64,000 bases of DNA from an uncultured Opitutaceae bacterium (GTDB taxonomy: Bacteria > Verrucomicrobiota > Verrucomicrobiia > Opitutales > Opitutaceae): NCBI GenBank assembly GCA_951813085.1, contig OX638348.1, forward strand, positions 1,497,627-1,561,626, in the 5' to 3' direction. The translations under genes and the position numbers were made by a program. Of this stretch, positions 9,820 to 19,900 are shown in pieces (within the stretch, counting starts at the first letter, position 1; each line of letters begins with the position of its first letter). The notes beneath the pieces were generated by a model that did not search any database, had not been told where the DNA came from, and saw nothing but the letters and a program-made list of their open reading frames with translations.

Positions 9820-10313
9820 ATGCTTGGTTATTTGTTGTTTTCTGTGATTCTGTCTCCGAACTCAATGGTAAAGCGGTTCAGGGCCGCGAACCTGAATCGC
9901 TCACCACAATCGAATTCAACGCGAATACGAATAGAACTGAAATCATACATCGAATCCATATTCATGATGCAGAATACGCCCTTTCTAAAATCGCCGAAGA
10001 CTCCGAACTCAGCTTCGACTCATTGGAAGGGCAAGCCCGTTTCGCACTCTACGTGGAAGAGAGCTTCACGCTTTCGGATTCAACTTCCAACCAGCCATAC
10101 TCCCTCGAGCTAATCGGCGCTCGACTAGAAGGAAACGACATTCTCGTTTTCCAAGAATTCGAAACAGCCTTGCCGCCTTCCTTCAAAGCGAATGTAGACA
10201 TCCTACGGGCCTACTTCCCCGCCCAAACGAATACACTTATAGTCACTCATGGTTCTACATCGAGAACTTGGATCTTCAGTGGCGACGATGAGTGGAAAGA
10301 AATTCAGCTCTAG
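9820..10313 (+). pseudogene. DUF6702-like small secreted protein, frameshift near the signal peptide
   Basis: An ATG at 9820 gives a short hydrophobic start (MLGYLLFSVIL), but the conserved-looking body lies in another frame. That frame is open from 9807 with no start codon until well inside, and reads ESLTTIEFNANTNRTEIIHR, IHIHDAEYAL, YSLELIGARLEGNDILVFQE, and ends WIFSGDDEWKEIQL at 10313. The body resembles the DUF6702 family (secreted proteins with an IEYN...EI.xxIFxDDxExAL pattern), a similarity I judge by eye. Joining the signal to the body needs one frameshift near 9840. It opens a cluster of damaged genes of unknown function between coaE and the Gfo/Idh gene. Confidence 0.5.
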
Positions 10314-10472
10314 CCAATTGAATCGATTAGGACACCCTTCTGTGCATACATAGCTCTCGAATTTGTTTGAACTTCCATATTGGAGTTCCTAGTGTTCCCA
10401 GATTCGATCTACTCTTGAATTCAGGTGAGCCCAACTTATTTGGTTTCCCATAAATTAAGGGGAGTTCGAACA

Positions 10473-11958
10473 ATGCTCTTCTTTACCCAACTCCTCTTGC
10501 TCGATGGCCCAGTCAAAGGATTCATCTACGAACCCAGGAGGGCGATTCATGCGATATTGCTCGCGCCCCCCTGCAGTTCCTCTTCATCAACTGCACCACA
10601 GCCATCGCGCTTGTGATCGCCTATTTCGCAATTCACGAGTCATTGCGATGTAGCTACGATGAGAATGCAGAAATTCTTATAGAAAGCGCTGTCTCGAATT
10701 ATCGAGTGAGCCCTTCATTCACGGAAGTCGGCCTGAGACTTTCGCTCAGAAACGTTACCCTGAATGACGCGACAATAGTTGCTCGGACCGCTCCTTTTGC
10801 AGCCAGTTCGATTCCGTAAACGGCATAGTCGGTTCGAAGATCGATCAAATAAATAGCTTCAATGTCCAGTACAAGCGCTCGTTCTTCAGCTTCCTATCCC
10901 AACTGCAACCGGTGGGCGATCAGCTCTACGGCATAACTCTGCCTTTAGCGGACAATCCTGATCCTCAAACGATTCTCGTCGATAAGGATTCCATAGATCG
11001 AATTCGACTCAATCCTGCCATGCAGGACCACACGCACCTATCGCAATTGCTCGAAAACGGACGCATCCCCACATTATCAGAGACTGGAAATCTTAAATAT
11101 CCCAACCAGGAAGGCGATCCCAATACAAACAATCCCACTGTTGATCATGCCGAAAACGCTCTCTCCACCGCTCGTGCTAACGCCTCTCAGCAAGTCGATG
11201 AATCCATCAAAATAATCTCGACCGAATTGTCGCAAGATGCCTTGCAAAACCGATTTCTGGGTAATAGCCGGGCGCTCACTGATCCGGAGAAGGCATCGGT
11301 TCAGGATTTTTTCAATCAATGGCTCAGAGTAGCAGCTGAAACGTTTGTGGTAAGCGACGGTGAGAGTTTCGCAATTACTGAAAGCGACATAGAAGAAGTG
11401 AAATCGATTTCCGGCCTTGTCGCTCTGATTAACAAACGAATCCAGAAGCGGATTGCCAATACTATAGAAACGGAAGTTGGCTGGTTCTTTACCATCAGCT
11501 ACTACCGCTATATAGAAATCGCGTTGTGGGCGATGTTCGGCGTCGCTGTTCAAGGGCTCATCCGAACCGGTAGGACCATGGCAGGAGAGACCCCTATGCA
11601 CGAATGGAGCATTTGGTTAAACCTATGGATGATTGGGAAGTTCGCTTATGCGCCGATACTCGTCGTCGCAGTATTCTTCTCAATTTCACTCATCGGACCG
11701 GAGTCTGAAGCCTTGGAACAGTTTTCAACCAACACACTAGCCACGCTAACAATTGCGTTTATTCTCGGTATGCATCCAAACACTGCATACAGACCGCTAA
11801 GAAGATTGATGGATAATGTATTCAATCCCATAAAACGAGGTCAGTCGAAACTGAAAAGTCCACCAAAGAAAGTAAAAACTAAGATCGACAAATCGCCCAA
11901 AACATTCGGTGAACTTAAATCCAACATTGTCAAAACTCTAGATTCTTCAACGCGATAA
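10473..11958 (+). pseudogene. Unknown multi-span membrane protein, at least two frameshifts
   Basis: The ATG at 10473 has a good ribosome binding site (AAGGGGAG, about 9 nt upstream) and gives MLFFTQLLLLDGPVKGFIYE. The frame must shift in the C-run near 10567-10572 to continue LQFLFINCTTAIALVIAYFA, a membrane helix. It must shift again near 10785 to reach SDRSFCSQFDSVNGIVGSKI and the long C-terminal part. That part (from about 10912) has a soluble stretch and then three membrane segments around 11510-11800 (IEIALWAMFGVAVQGLI, FAYAPILVVAVFFSISLI, TLATLTIAFILGMH) and a basic tail. One base separates its stop from the next lipoprotein gene, so they form an operon. No family recognised. Confidence 0.6.
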
Positions 11959-11959
11959 C

Positions 11960-12865
11960 ATGCAAATCCCAATTCACACGAATCAACCAATACTAGCCAG
12001 GACGCTCACGTTACTGGCCTTCGCAGTTCTACTCATTCTATTAACTGGATGCGAAACCACTTGCGGCTCCAACGAAGCAACGATCAATGCCCTGGGAAAG
12101 TTGAAGACGCATATCGTTGAGAGAGATTACAATTTGGAGACTGCGGTCGTCGCTCAGATTGAATCGAATATAGAAACTCGGGAAGCACTTATTAAGCAAA
12201 TATGGGGCAACAAGGTACTCGATACCAAATTGAGCGTATACCAGCGTACAGAGAATGAGATTGAGCGAGTATCCAAGGATCTGATAGACGATCTTGACAG
12301 TCGCTTCGAACCCGTTCTCGCCAGTCTGCGCGATCAATTGAAGAACGAGCAGGACAAGGTCCTTCAAAATAATGGAGGGGACATTGGCAAAGTGAACTCG
12401 CTTGCAGCCCAGCTCGGCAGTTCCCTCGCGAACCTTGTTAAAGAGCACCAACGCTTGCGTGACACGACCAAGACCGAATTTATCAATGCCCGATCAGAAA
12501 TATTCAGCTACATCGACAATATCGAAATGCCCGACGAATTGAAAGAGTTATCTCCTGCCATTGATGTACCATCTTTTGAAGAAAATGGAGAGAAATATCG
12601 CTTAAAGGTCTCAACCGTCATAGATCAAACGATCGCGCACCAGAATAGACGCGAAGACATAACAAAAAATCTGATAGAAGGATTTACAAACGGGTTGCTT
12701 GGGAATGATGCAACCGGTCTCACCGAAAAGATTGAAACGAGCTATCAATCTGCGCTTTTAAAAATCGAAACGAAGCTAAAAGAAGAAGCGGGCAACCTTA
12801 ATATAGGGAGTCTCTTCAATAAGATACTCAACAGTGGTTGGACCCCGCAGTTTAGCCCGGTTTGA
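11960..12865 (+). CDS. Helical lipoprotein of unknown function, 3' end altered by the IS element
   Basis: 301 residues. A lipoprotein signal is clear: hydrophobic LLAFAVLLILLTGCETTCGS, with the lipobox Cys near residue 31. The rest is predominantly charged and helical, with coiled-coil-like runs (about residues 60-170). The last seven codons (from TPQFSPV) and the stop lie in the terminal inverted repeat of the IS3-family element. If the element were absent the frame would read NSG followed by about four codons to a TAG, so little is probably lost. It starts one base after the membrane-protein gene, suggesting a shared envelope role; function unknown. Confidence 0.6.
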   Translation: MQIPIHTNQPILARTLTLLAFAVLLILLTGCETTCGSNEATINALGKLKTHIVERDYNLETAVVAQIESNIETREALIKQIWGNKVLDTKLSVYQRTENEIERVSKDLIDDLDSRFEPVLASLRDQLKNEQDKVLQNNGGDIGKVNSLAAQLGSSLANLVKEHQRLRDTTKTEFINARSEIFSYIDNIEMPDELKELSPAIDVPSFEENGEKYRLKVSTVIDQTIAHQNRREDITKNLIEGFTNGLLGNDATGLTEKIETSYQSALLKIETKLKEEAGNLNIGSLFNKILNSGWTPQFSPV

Positions 12866-12866
12866 A
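12839..12866 (+). repeat. Left terminal inverted repeat of the IS3-family element
   Basis: Begins TTGGACCCCGC and keeps TAGCCC and TTTGA in register with the right end, with one base fewer in the G/C run and a few mismatches. The stop codon of orfB (12852-12854) lies inside it. Confidence 0.7.
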
Positions 12867-13796
12867 TGAGAGATTCTCGACGGGTTTCTTGTTGTTGGGC
12901 TTGGGTTTAAGCTGCCTGGGGTGGAGATCGCCCGAAGGGCGGTCGGAGCCGCAGGCAGGCAGGATTTGCCTTGTGGCAAACTCGCTGGGCGTTAGCGCGC
13001 CTGGCGATCCATGGGGCCTATGATTGCTGCAGCAGTCCTTCCAGTCCGCGAAGATCACGCGCGATTCGCTGAGCGTGCGGATCAGCTCGCGGTCGAGGCG
13101 TTCCTCGCGGAAGCGGCCGTTGAAGCTTTCGGCGTATCCGTTCCGCCAGGGGCGGCCCGGATCGATGCATAGAGCCTCGATCCCGTTCTCGGCAAGCCAG
13201 CCCTGGATGGCCTTGGCGATGAGCTCGGGCCCGTTGCCCGAGCGGATGCATTCGGGAGCCCCATGCTCGCGGATCGCCTCCTGCAGCAGGGCCAGCGCGT
13301 CGGAGGCCTTGATCGCCCGGTCGGCATGGATGCAATGGCGCTGGCGAGCGCATTCGCCTATCAGGTCGAAGGCCCGCAGCTTGCCTCCCCGCTGGGCGTA
13401 GTCCGAGACGAGGCCCCAGGCCCGGACGCGGTTGCGGCGAAGCGCCTTCCGCGGAAGCCCCGCGCAGAGCCCCTGCCGCCGCCTGCGAGGGCGGCGAGGC
13501 GGAGCTTGTTGCAGCCCCTCCTCCCTGCGGACACGCTGGACCAGCCTCTTGTTCGCGCGGTAGCCAAGCGACCTCAGCTTTGCCGAGATCTTCTTGCATC
13601 CAGGCGTCGGATGCTCCCCCGGAAGGCGGACGATCTCCGGCTCCAGCAAGCGCTTCCCCTCGGGCTTGGGCTTCGGGCGATAGCGGAGCGTCGAGCGGCT
13701 GATCCCCAGCCACCGGCAAACGGCTCTCCCGGAACGCGACAGCGCGGACTGGACCTTCGCCGCAACCCCGCGCTGCCGCTCCGGGCTCAGAGGTTT
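12852..13796 (-). pseudogene. IS3-family transposase OrfB, integrase core with two catalytic Asp lost
   Basis: The frame is open without ATG from the end of orfA and reads LSPERQRGVAAKVQSALSRS..., the usual OrfB start reached by -1 frameshifting from orfA at the AAAA run near 13795. The HTH_21-like region (HPTPGCKKISAKLRSLGYRA) and the rve domain follow. In the DDE triad the first Asp position reads WGLVSD (family W-x-D-F/L-V) and the second reads IRSGNGPEL (family SDNGPEF), both Asp to Gly. Only the Glu in NGYAESFN remains, and the adjacent PWENG is PWRNG. The protein could bind ends but should not catalyse strand transfer. Confidence 0.8.
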
Positions 13797-14053
13797 TCTT
13801 CCAGCGCGATCTCCAGGGCCTTCGTCTTGAGCAGCTGGTCGGCAAGCAGCTTCTTGAGCTCGGTGTTCTCCTTCTCCAGGTCGCGAAGACGCTGAGCCTC
13901 CTTAAGATCCATGCCTCCGTACTTGCTCTTCCAACGGTAGAAGCTCTGCGAGCTGATGTTGCGCCTGCGGCAGATCCCCTCGGTCCGAAGCCCCGTGTCG
14001 GCCTCCCTCAGTATGCGGATTATCTGCTCGGTCGCGCGTCTTGTCTTTTTCAT
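13787..14053 (-). CDS. IS3-family transposase OrfA (helix-turn-helix protein)
   Basis: 88 residues. The N-terminal HTH_Tnp_1 fold is recognisable: RRATEQIIRILREADTGLRT, ICRRRNISSQSFYRWKSKYG, GGMDLKEAQRLRDLEKEN. A leucine-zipper coiled coil follows (ENTELKKLLADQLLKTKALE), as is standard for OrfA of the IS407/IS3 groups. It ends at a TGA overlapping the orfB frame, and the GAAGAAAACC stretch just before is a plausible slip site for the OrfAB fusion. It binds the terminal repeats. The element direction is opposite to the interrupted lipoprotein gene. Confidence 0.88.
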   Translation of the reverse strand: MKKTRRATEQIIRILREADTGLRTEGICRRRNISSQSFYRWKSKYGGMDLKEAQRLRDLEKENTELKKLLADQLLKTKALEIALEENL

Positions 14054-14091
14054 CGATGATGTCCTTTCGTTGATCGACGAAAATCACCTCA

Positions 14092-14120
14092 TCAAAAGTG
14101 GGCTAGTTCGCGGGGTCCCA
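14092..14120 (-). repeat. Right terminal inverted repeat of the IS3-family element
   Basis: Reverse complement starts TTGGGACCCCGCGAACTAG and then CCCACTTTTGA, matching the left end with scattered differences. Confidence 0.7.
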
Positions 14121-14158
14121 ACCAATAGGAATTAGAAACCCACAACTGCGAATACACC

Positions 14159-14542
14159 ATGAGTGAGAATTTAGATAGATATTTTGATTCGATTTAGCCT
14201 TTTCTCCCCAAGGAGGCTGACGAAATTTTGCAGTCGAATCGAGAGACCGCTATGCAAGACATTGCAACGCAGGTCGAAGCATTCGGCAAGCAAGTGAAGG
14301 AAGAAATCGACGAAAAATTTAATGGACTTCATGAAGAGCTTACTAAAAAACTAGAAGAGGACACCGAAGCGATTAAGCATATCTTAGCTAGCGCACAGAT
14401 TGATGACGCGCAACTGGACCAAGTAAGCGAAGATCTTGAAGCCGCGATTAAAGACTACAAAAGCCGCATTAGCGGATTTGGCGCATCTGCCCGGGAAGCG
14501 CTTTTCGAAGTTGCAAAGAAATCTCTTGGTCTCCCAATCTAG
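14159..14542 (+). pseudogene. Small coiled-coil protein with an in-frame TAG after 12 codons
   Basis: From ATG at 14159 the frame reads MSENLDRYFDSI, TAG, then PFLPKEADEILQSNRET and a charged helical body through 14542. A Trp (TGG to TAG) at the stop would give DSIWPFLPKEADEIL. Without the stop the protein is about 127 residues and almost entirely helical with heptad-like runs (KEEIDEKFNGLHEELTKKLE). Alternatively the gene starts at TTG 14228, which has AAGGAGG 11 nt upstream, or at ATG 14252; then it is intact. It sits right after the IS and belongs to the same unknown cluster. Function unknown. Confidence 0.5.
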
Positions 14543-14596
14543 CCGATAACAGACACGGCGAAATCCTCGAAACAGGGAGCGAACAGCGCTCGAATC

Positions 14597-15718
14597 TCAA
14601 GCCAATCGTCCATCGAAATCGTCTCGATCCGATTCCGGTTTCAATGGGAACGAAACCGATCGGCGATCGCGCCCACTGCGATAGATTCCGGTAAAGAGCT
14701 CTACCGCGTCTCGACCGGCCATCCCGCTTATAGCCACTTCCTTGTCTTCAAAAATTGAATCGATGAAATCGCCAATAAGCAAATCGTGGTAGCGCTCCAT
14801 CGGGTCAGACTGCTTGAATCGCGCCGTATCTTCTTTTCTCCATTGCTCAAGCAATCCTTCCTCTCCAGGAATCGTCCAGAAATCGTTTAGCGGCGGTTCC
14901 TCGATGGTCGACATCCCTGCAATGAACATGGCTCCCCCGTCCGTTTGCCCGCCCGCCATCGCTCCATTCGATCCGAGAACGCTTACCTTGCAATGAATAG
15001 CGGGATTGTAGGAATTGCTCGCGACAATCTGGCCCAGAGCGCCCGACTTGAATTTAATCGATGCGACTGCCGTATCCTCAACCTCGATACTAGGATGGCT
15101 TAAATTACCCCAATACGCGCTCACCTCTGCGACGGGACCCATGTACCAGAGCAGCAAATCCAATTGATGAACTGCCTGATTCACCAGCACACCACCCCCT
15201 TCTTCCATCCACTTCCCGCGCCACGGGTCGCTATCGTAATAAGCCTGGTCCCTCCACCCGAACATAGTCACCAGTCCCAAGATAGGCGCGCCGAGCTTCC
15301 CATCATCGATCGCGTTTCGGATGCGCAGGCAGGGTTCATAGTAGCGGCGTTGACACACCATGCCCAGTTTTACGCCTGCTTGATCCGCAGCAGCGATCAT
15401 CGCATCGCAATCCTCCAAAGACGACGCCAATGGTTTTTCAACGAGAACATGCATCCCCCCTAGAGCCGCTTTAACCGATGGATCTCGATGGGCTGGATGC
15501 GGCGTGCAAACGCAAGCTGCCTCAACTCCAGATTCGGCCACGAACGAATCAATGTCCGTATAAGCAGCCACACCGTATTTATCAGCGAATGCCTTAGTTT
15601 TCTCGGGGCCGCGCCCAAGGACCGCCGTAAACTCGCTCTTGGGATTCGAGGCCAAGGCAGTCGCATGCAAGTGCCCAACCTTACCCGTACCTATGATTCC
15701 GGTCTTCAATGCTCCCAT
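14597..15718 (-). CDS. Gfo/Idh/MocA-family NAD(P)-dependent oxidoreductase
   Basis: 373 residues, typical length. The N-terminal Rossmann fold shows GIIGTGKVGHLHATAL, and the family signature VEKPLA (here HVLVEKPLASSLEDCDAM) is at about residue 95. The substrate domain contains GGGVLVNQAVHQLDLLLWYM, with the catalytic-region His. The family oxidises or epimerises sugars and cyclitols with bound NAD(P). The zinc-dependent dehydrogenase gene lies 13 nt upstream on the same strand, so the two likely act in one sugar-oxidising pathway; the substrate cannot be read from sequence. Confidence 0.9.
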   Translation of the reverse strand: MGALKTGIIGTGKVGHLHATALASNPKSEFTAVLGRGPEKTKAFADKYGVAAYTDIDSFVAESGVEAACVCTPHPAHRDPSVKAALGGMHVLVEKPLASSLEDCDAMIAAADQAGVKLGMVCQRRYYEPCLRIRNAIDDGKLGAPILGLVTMFGWRDQAYYDSDPWRGKWMEEGGGVLVNQAVHQLDLLLWYMGPVAEVSAYWGNLSHPSIEVEDTAVASIKFKSGALGQIVASNSYNPAIHCKVSVLGSNGAMAGGQTDGGAMFIAGMSTIEEPPLNDFWTIPGEEGLLEQWRKEDTARFKQSDPMERYHDLLIGDFIDSIFEDKEVAISGMAGRDAVELFTGIYRSGRDRRSVSFPLKPESDRDDFDGRLA

Positions 15719-15731
15719 GATCGCCTTCCAA

Positions 15732-16772
15732 CTATTGCTCGGGCTTCAATACGATTTTTGTCAAGCCGGGCTCGCCCTTATACAAGCGATCAAAACTACT
15801 GGCTCCCTGATCGAGAGTATTCACTTCACTGATCAAGCAATCCACATCGATTACTCCTCTAGCGATCAAATCGAGACAAGCTGGGTACTCTCCCGCAGAT
15901 CCACAGGTTCCGACGAGTGAAATTTGTCGTGTAACCACTTCTTGCAATGGCAATTCAACCGAGGGCGCTAGATTGCCTACGAGCGTGCAACTGCCCCCTT
16001 TCCTCAAAGAAGCAATCGCGCCTTTTACAGTCGGCTCGATTCCAACCGCTTCCATAGCGATATCCGCTCCTCTACCCGAGGTCGCTTCACGAATTGCTTG
16101 TGGAGCATCGGTATCGTTGGGATCGATACAGAGGTCGGTGCCAAGCGATTTTGCGGTCTCGAGCTTTCTTGAATCCAAATCTACCACTGCGGTAAAGCCA
16201 CACCCTGCCGCTTTCAGCGCCTGCAAGCAAAGCAGCCCAATCATTCCACCACCGAACACGACCGCTGACGCACCGAGAGTAACAGGAGTTCTCTCTACCG
16301 CGTGCACGGCCACCGAAACGGGTTCTACCATTGCGGCGCGCTCAAATGACAAGTCATCCGGCAAACGATAAAGAATGTGAGCGGGTACAGCAACGTACTC
16401 CGCAAAGGCCCCATAGCGTCGATAGTCTCCGCAGGAAACGCCCAGAACCATACGGTCTTCACACAGATTCACTTCCCCTCTACGGCAATGCCAGCAATCG
16501 CCGCAATAGACCATCGAATCGAAGGTCACGCGATCTCCTACCTGCCATTCGCTATCCACCGCTTCACCTACTTCGGAGATCACTCCAGCCGCTTCGTGTC
16601 CCATCACTATGGGCGGGATGCGCCTACCGCTGGAACCATCCATGCCGTGGACGTCGCTACCGCAAATACCGCATGCCGCCACCCGAATTAATACTTCCTT
16701 CGGGCCAATGCTTGGAGCATCGATATCCTTGTATTCAAATTTTTTGTACTCTACTAGTTCCAGAGCTTTCAT
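15732..16772 (-). CDS. Zinc-dependent medium-chain dehydrogenase (sorbitol/threonine dehydrogenase-like)
   Basis: 346 residues. Catalytic zinc site: CGICGSDVHG (Cys, about residue 34) and GHEAAGVISEVGE (His/Glu). Structural zinc loop: CGDCWHCRRGEVNLC, four Cys. The NAD(P)-binding GGGMIGLLCLQAL motif is near residue 175. Members oxidise polyols, sugar alcohols or threonine. It is directly upstream of the Gfo/Idh gene (13-nt gap), making a two-gene operon with a 138-nt leader region before the RND genes. No lesion seen. Confidence 0.92.
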   Translation of the reverse strand: MKALELVEYKKFEYKDIDAPSIGPKEVLIRVAACGICGSDVHGMDGSSGRRIPPIVMGHEAAGVISEVGEAVDSEWQVGDRVTFDSMVYCGDCWHCRRGEVNLCEDRMVLGVSCGDYRRYGAFAEYVAVPAHILYRLPDDLSFERAAMVEPVSVAVHAVERTPVTLGASAVVFGGGMIGLLCLQALKAAGCGFTAVVDLDSRKLETAKSLGTDLCIDPNDTDAPQAIREATSGRGADIAMEAVGIEPTVKGAIASLRKGGSCTLVGNLAPSVELPLQEVVTRQISLVGTCGSAGEYPACLDLIARGVIDVDCLISEVNTLDQGASSFDRLYKGEPGLTKIVLKPEQ

Positions 16773-16910
16773 TTATTGGTAGTGTTCAGTCCGTGATCAG
16801 TTACAAGAATTCGCTAGTAAAACTGCAATGGAGCGGAAAACAAGCTCTTAGATTACCCTGCAGGAAAACCGCAGCGTATTCCTAGCTGTCTGCTCGCTTA
16901 AAGCGCATTT

Positions 16911-19900
16911 CTAGCCACCTTGCTGAGGCATCTCCTGGCGCATGGCTGCGCCCGCGGGCTGAGGCTCCAGTTCGACAGCGTCGGCCTTATTATCCCCTCG
17001 CAGCGACTGCAATTCCTCCGAGACGACAAATACGACAGGAACCAGAATGAGAACCACCAAAGAAGATGCCAGCGTACCCAGACCAAGCGAAATCGCCATT
17101 GGCACTAGAAACAAGGCCTGCTCATTGGTCTCGAAAATCATTGGGCCCAAGCCTAGGAAAGTGGTGACCGCAGTCAGGAAGATCGGACGAAAACGTCGCT
17201 TCGCCGCTTGAATGATCGCTTCGATAGGCTCTAGGCCTCGGCGCATGTATCGATTTCGAGTCATCGCCAAAACGAAGCCCCCGTTCACCACCATTCCACA
17301 AAGGGCGATCATCCCCAGGACACTGTAGATGCTCAAGTCGAAGCCCAGCGCGATGTGGCCGAGCACGGCGCCGGCCAGGCCCCAAGGGATGGTCAGCAGT
17401 ACAATAATTGACTGGGAATAGCTTCTCAGGAAAGAGGCCATAATCGCAAAGATAGCAAAGAGCGACGCGGTAAGGCCAATGCTCAAGCTGCGGGTCGCTT
17501 CACGCTGGTCCCGTTGTTCCCCTTCAAAGCTGTAACGAAGCCCAGGAAACTTGCTTAGCAATTCAGGCAGTTCTTTCTTCTCCATCGCGGTAAGAACCTT
17601 GTTCCCGTTGGTCACATTCGAAAGCACATTTGCGGTAACGTTCACCACACGGCCACCATCTACTCTATCGATCCGGACAGGGGCGGTGGTTTCGATTATC
17701 TCCGCTGCTTGGTTTATTGGGATCTCCGCTCCATTCGCGCCCTTGATCAACAAACCTTCAAGCGCGCTAAGCGTCTTTCTATCCTCGTAGGGCAATCGGA
17801 CCATTACGCGAAGTTCCTCACGCTCGCGCGGCTGTCGCAACGCCTCGGCTCCGTAGAACGCATTTCGGATTTGCTGCCCAAGATCTCGAGCGGTAATCCC
17901 CAGAGCTTGTCCTGCTGGTTTTATCTCAAAATTGATTTGAGGCATCTCGCGCCCGAATCCTTTCCGAATGTCGGCTACTCCTGGATACAAGGCCAGCATG
18001 TCGCCAAGCTCGTCTGCCGCTTGCCGAAGCGTCCCTACATCGGGATGGGCCAGCTGAATGTAAATTGCCGCCTCTCCACCCGGGCCCGCTAGGTAATCGA
18101 AAAACAGCGATTCCATATCTGGAATCTCAGGGACTTCATTGCGCCACACATCGACGTAGCCCGCTCCCGTGATTTTGCGCTGGCTTTGAGGCACGAGCTT
18201 AACCGCGACACGCGCTCCGTTCGTATTCCGTCTGGCAACCGATATGTTGTAGTTGCGAACGATCCCATCTTCTCCCACTTTTCCCGTGGCTCGGCGAGCG
18301 GCTTCTTCAATCTGGAAAACGACCTCGCGCGTGCGTTCGACAGGAGTGCCCGAAGGCATTTCGAGTTCGGCTTGAATGTAGTCATTCTCGATCGTCGGAT
18401 TGAACGTGAAATTCACGCGCCCGCTCATCGTATACGCCACCAGTACCAGCAATGAGGAAACGAAGCCAGCGATTGTTATATATCGAAAGCGTATCGCCGT
18501 TTTCAGTACAGGATCATAAAATCGCTCCATCAAGCGATCAAGCTTAATTCGAAGCGACGTTTGCTTCTTATCGAACCGGGAGAAAATCGAATTCGTTTTC
18601 GCTTTCTTTCGAGAAAACGCTAAGTGGGATGGCAAGATCAGAAGAACCTCGATCAGCGATACAGTGAACACTGCGATAATCACCGCGGGGAGCACGTGCA
18701 GGAAGCGGCCACTCTCGCCCGGAACGAAGAACAGCGGCAAGAACGCGATAATGTTAGTACTGACCGCAAAGACCACGGGGATCGTCATTTCCTTGACCCC
18801 AGCAACCGCCGCATCCAACCGAGACATCCCTTGCGTAAGCTTGTGAAATATATCTTCACCTACGACAACCGCGTCATCGACCACAATCCCGAGCGTTACT
18901 ATGAATCCGAATACAGAAATCATATTTACGCTCGCATCCATAAGCGGAAGCAAGATGAGCGAGCCGAGTATCGATACGGGTATTCCGATCGCAGTCCAAA
19001 ACGCTACGCGCAGTTCCAGGAGAAAACCTAATGCCAAGAGTACGAGAAGTAAGCCAATGGTACCATTGTATTTCAATAAATTGATCCGCTCCAAATAGTC
19101 CTCGGTTCGATCGTACCTGACCTCAACCAGGACCGATGGAGGCAAAGTAGGCGTAACTTGCTCAATGTACCGCTTTACAGCCTCCGCGACGTCGATCGGC
19201 GTTTGGTTTTCGGAGGCCGAAACTGAAATCGAAACGGTTGGCTTCCCATTGTAGTAGGCCTCGCGCTTGGTTTCCTCGAATCCGTCTTCAATCGAAGCGA
19301 TATCGCCAAGCTTAATTTCCGCTCCGGTGTTGCTGCTTTTGATCGGAATCTCAGCAAATTCACTTCCGAAGTAGCGACGCTCCGTCGTCTTCAAAAGAAT
19401 GTCCCCTCCGGTGGTTTTCATCGTGCCTGCAGGCACGTCCTGGGCGGATTGATCGATGGCGCGGGCAATCTCGCCCAAGGTAAGATCGAGCGATCTGAGC
19501 TGAGCCTGCGGCACCTCCACGAGAATCTCAGGGCGCCGGGCGCCATCGATCTCAACCAGCGATATCTCAGGCTGCGCCAACAAGCCGTCTTCCATCTCGT
19601 GCGCGAGCTGATAAAGCGTTCGCTCGTCTACGTCTCCGCAAACCGCGACATAATTGACTCCGCGACGGCGACTCGTTCCCAGCGATACGACCGGCGGCTC
19701 AATTTCATCAGGGAAAAGGCTGATGCGGGCCACTGCTGCGGTGACCTCCTGCAATGCGCGATTTCTATCGAAGCTCGGCATGACCTCAACGGATACCGAC
19801 GCCCGACCTTCGGAAGCGGTCGACTCGATGCGTCTCGTGAGCTCCAACCCCCGCAGCTCGGACTCGATCGGCAAGATGATTGATTGCTCCACTTCTTCGG

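Larger units (their letters stand above)
12839..14120. mobile_element. IS3-family insertion sequence, about 1.28 kb, probably dead
   Basis: GC-rich block, clearly richer than both flanks, bounded by imperfect inverted repeats: left end TTGGACCCCGC... TAGCCC... TTTGA, right end (reverse complement) TTGGGACCCCGC... TAGCCC... TTTTGA. Inside on the minus strand are the two overlapping frames orfA and orfB typical of IS3. I find no 3-4 bp target duplication at the ends, so one end may have recombined or the flank has diverged. Two of the three catalytic acidic residues of OrfB are replaced, so the copy is unlikely to move by itself. Confidence 0.85.

Noticed and set aside
13018-13895. Long open frames on both strands across the IS element
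   Set aside because: They are out-of-frame readings of GC-rich transposase DNA with Arg/Pro/Ala-rich, low-complexity products and no domain.
17709-19883. Several plus-strand frames inside the RND pump gene
   Set aside because: They lie antisense to a clearly conserved gene and give no recognisable protein.
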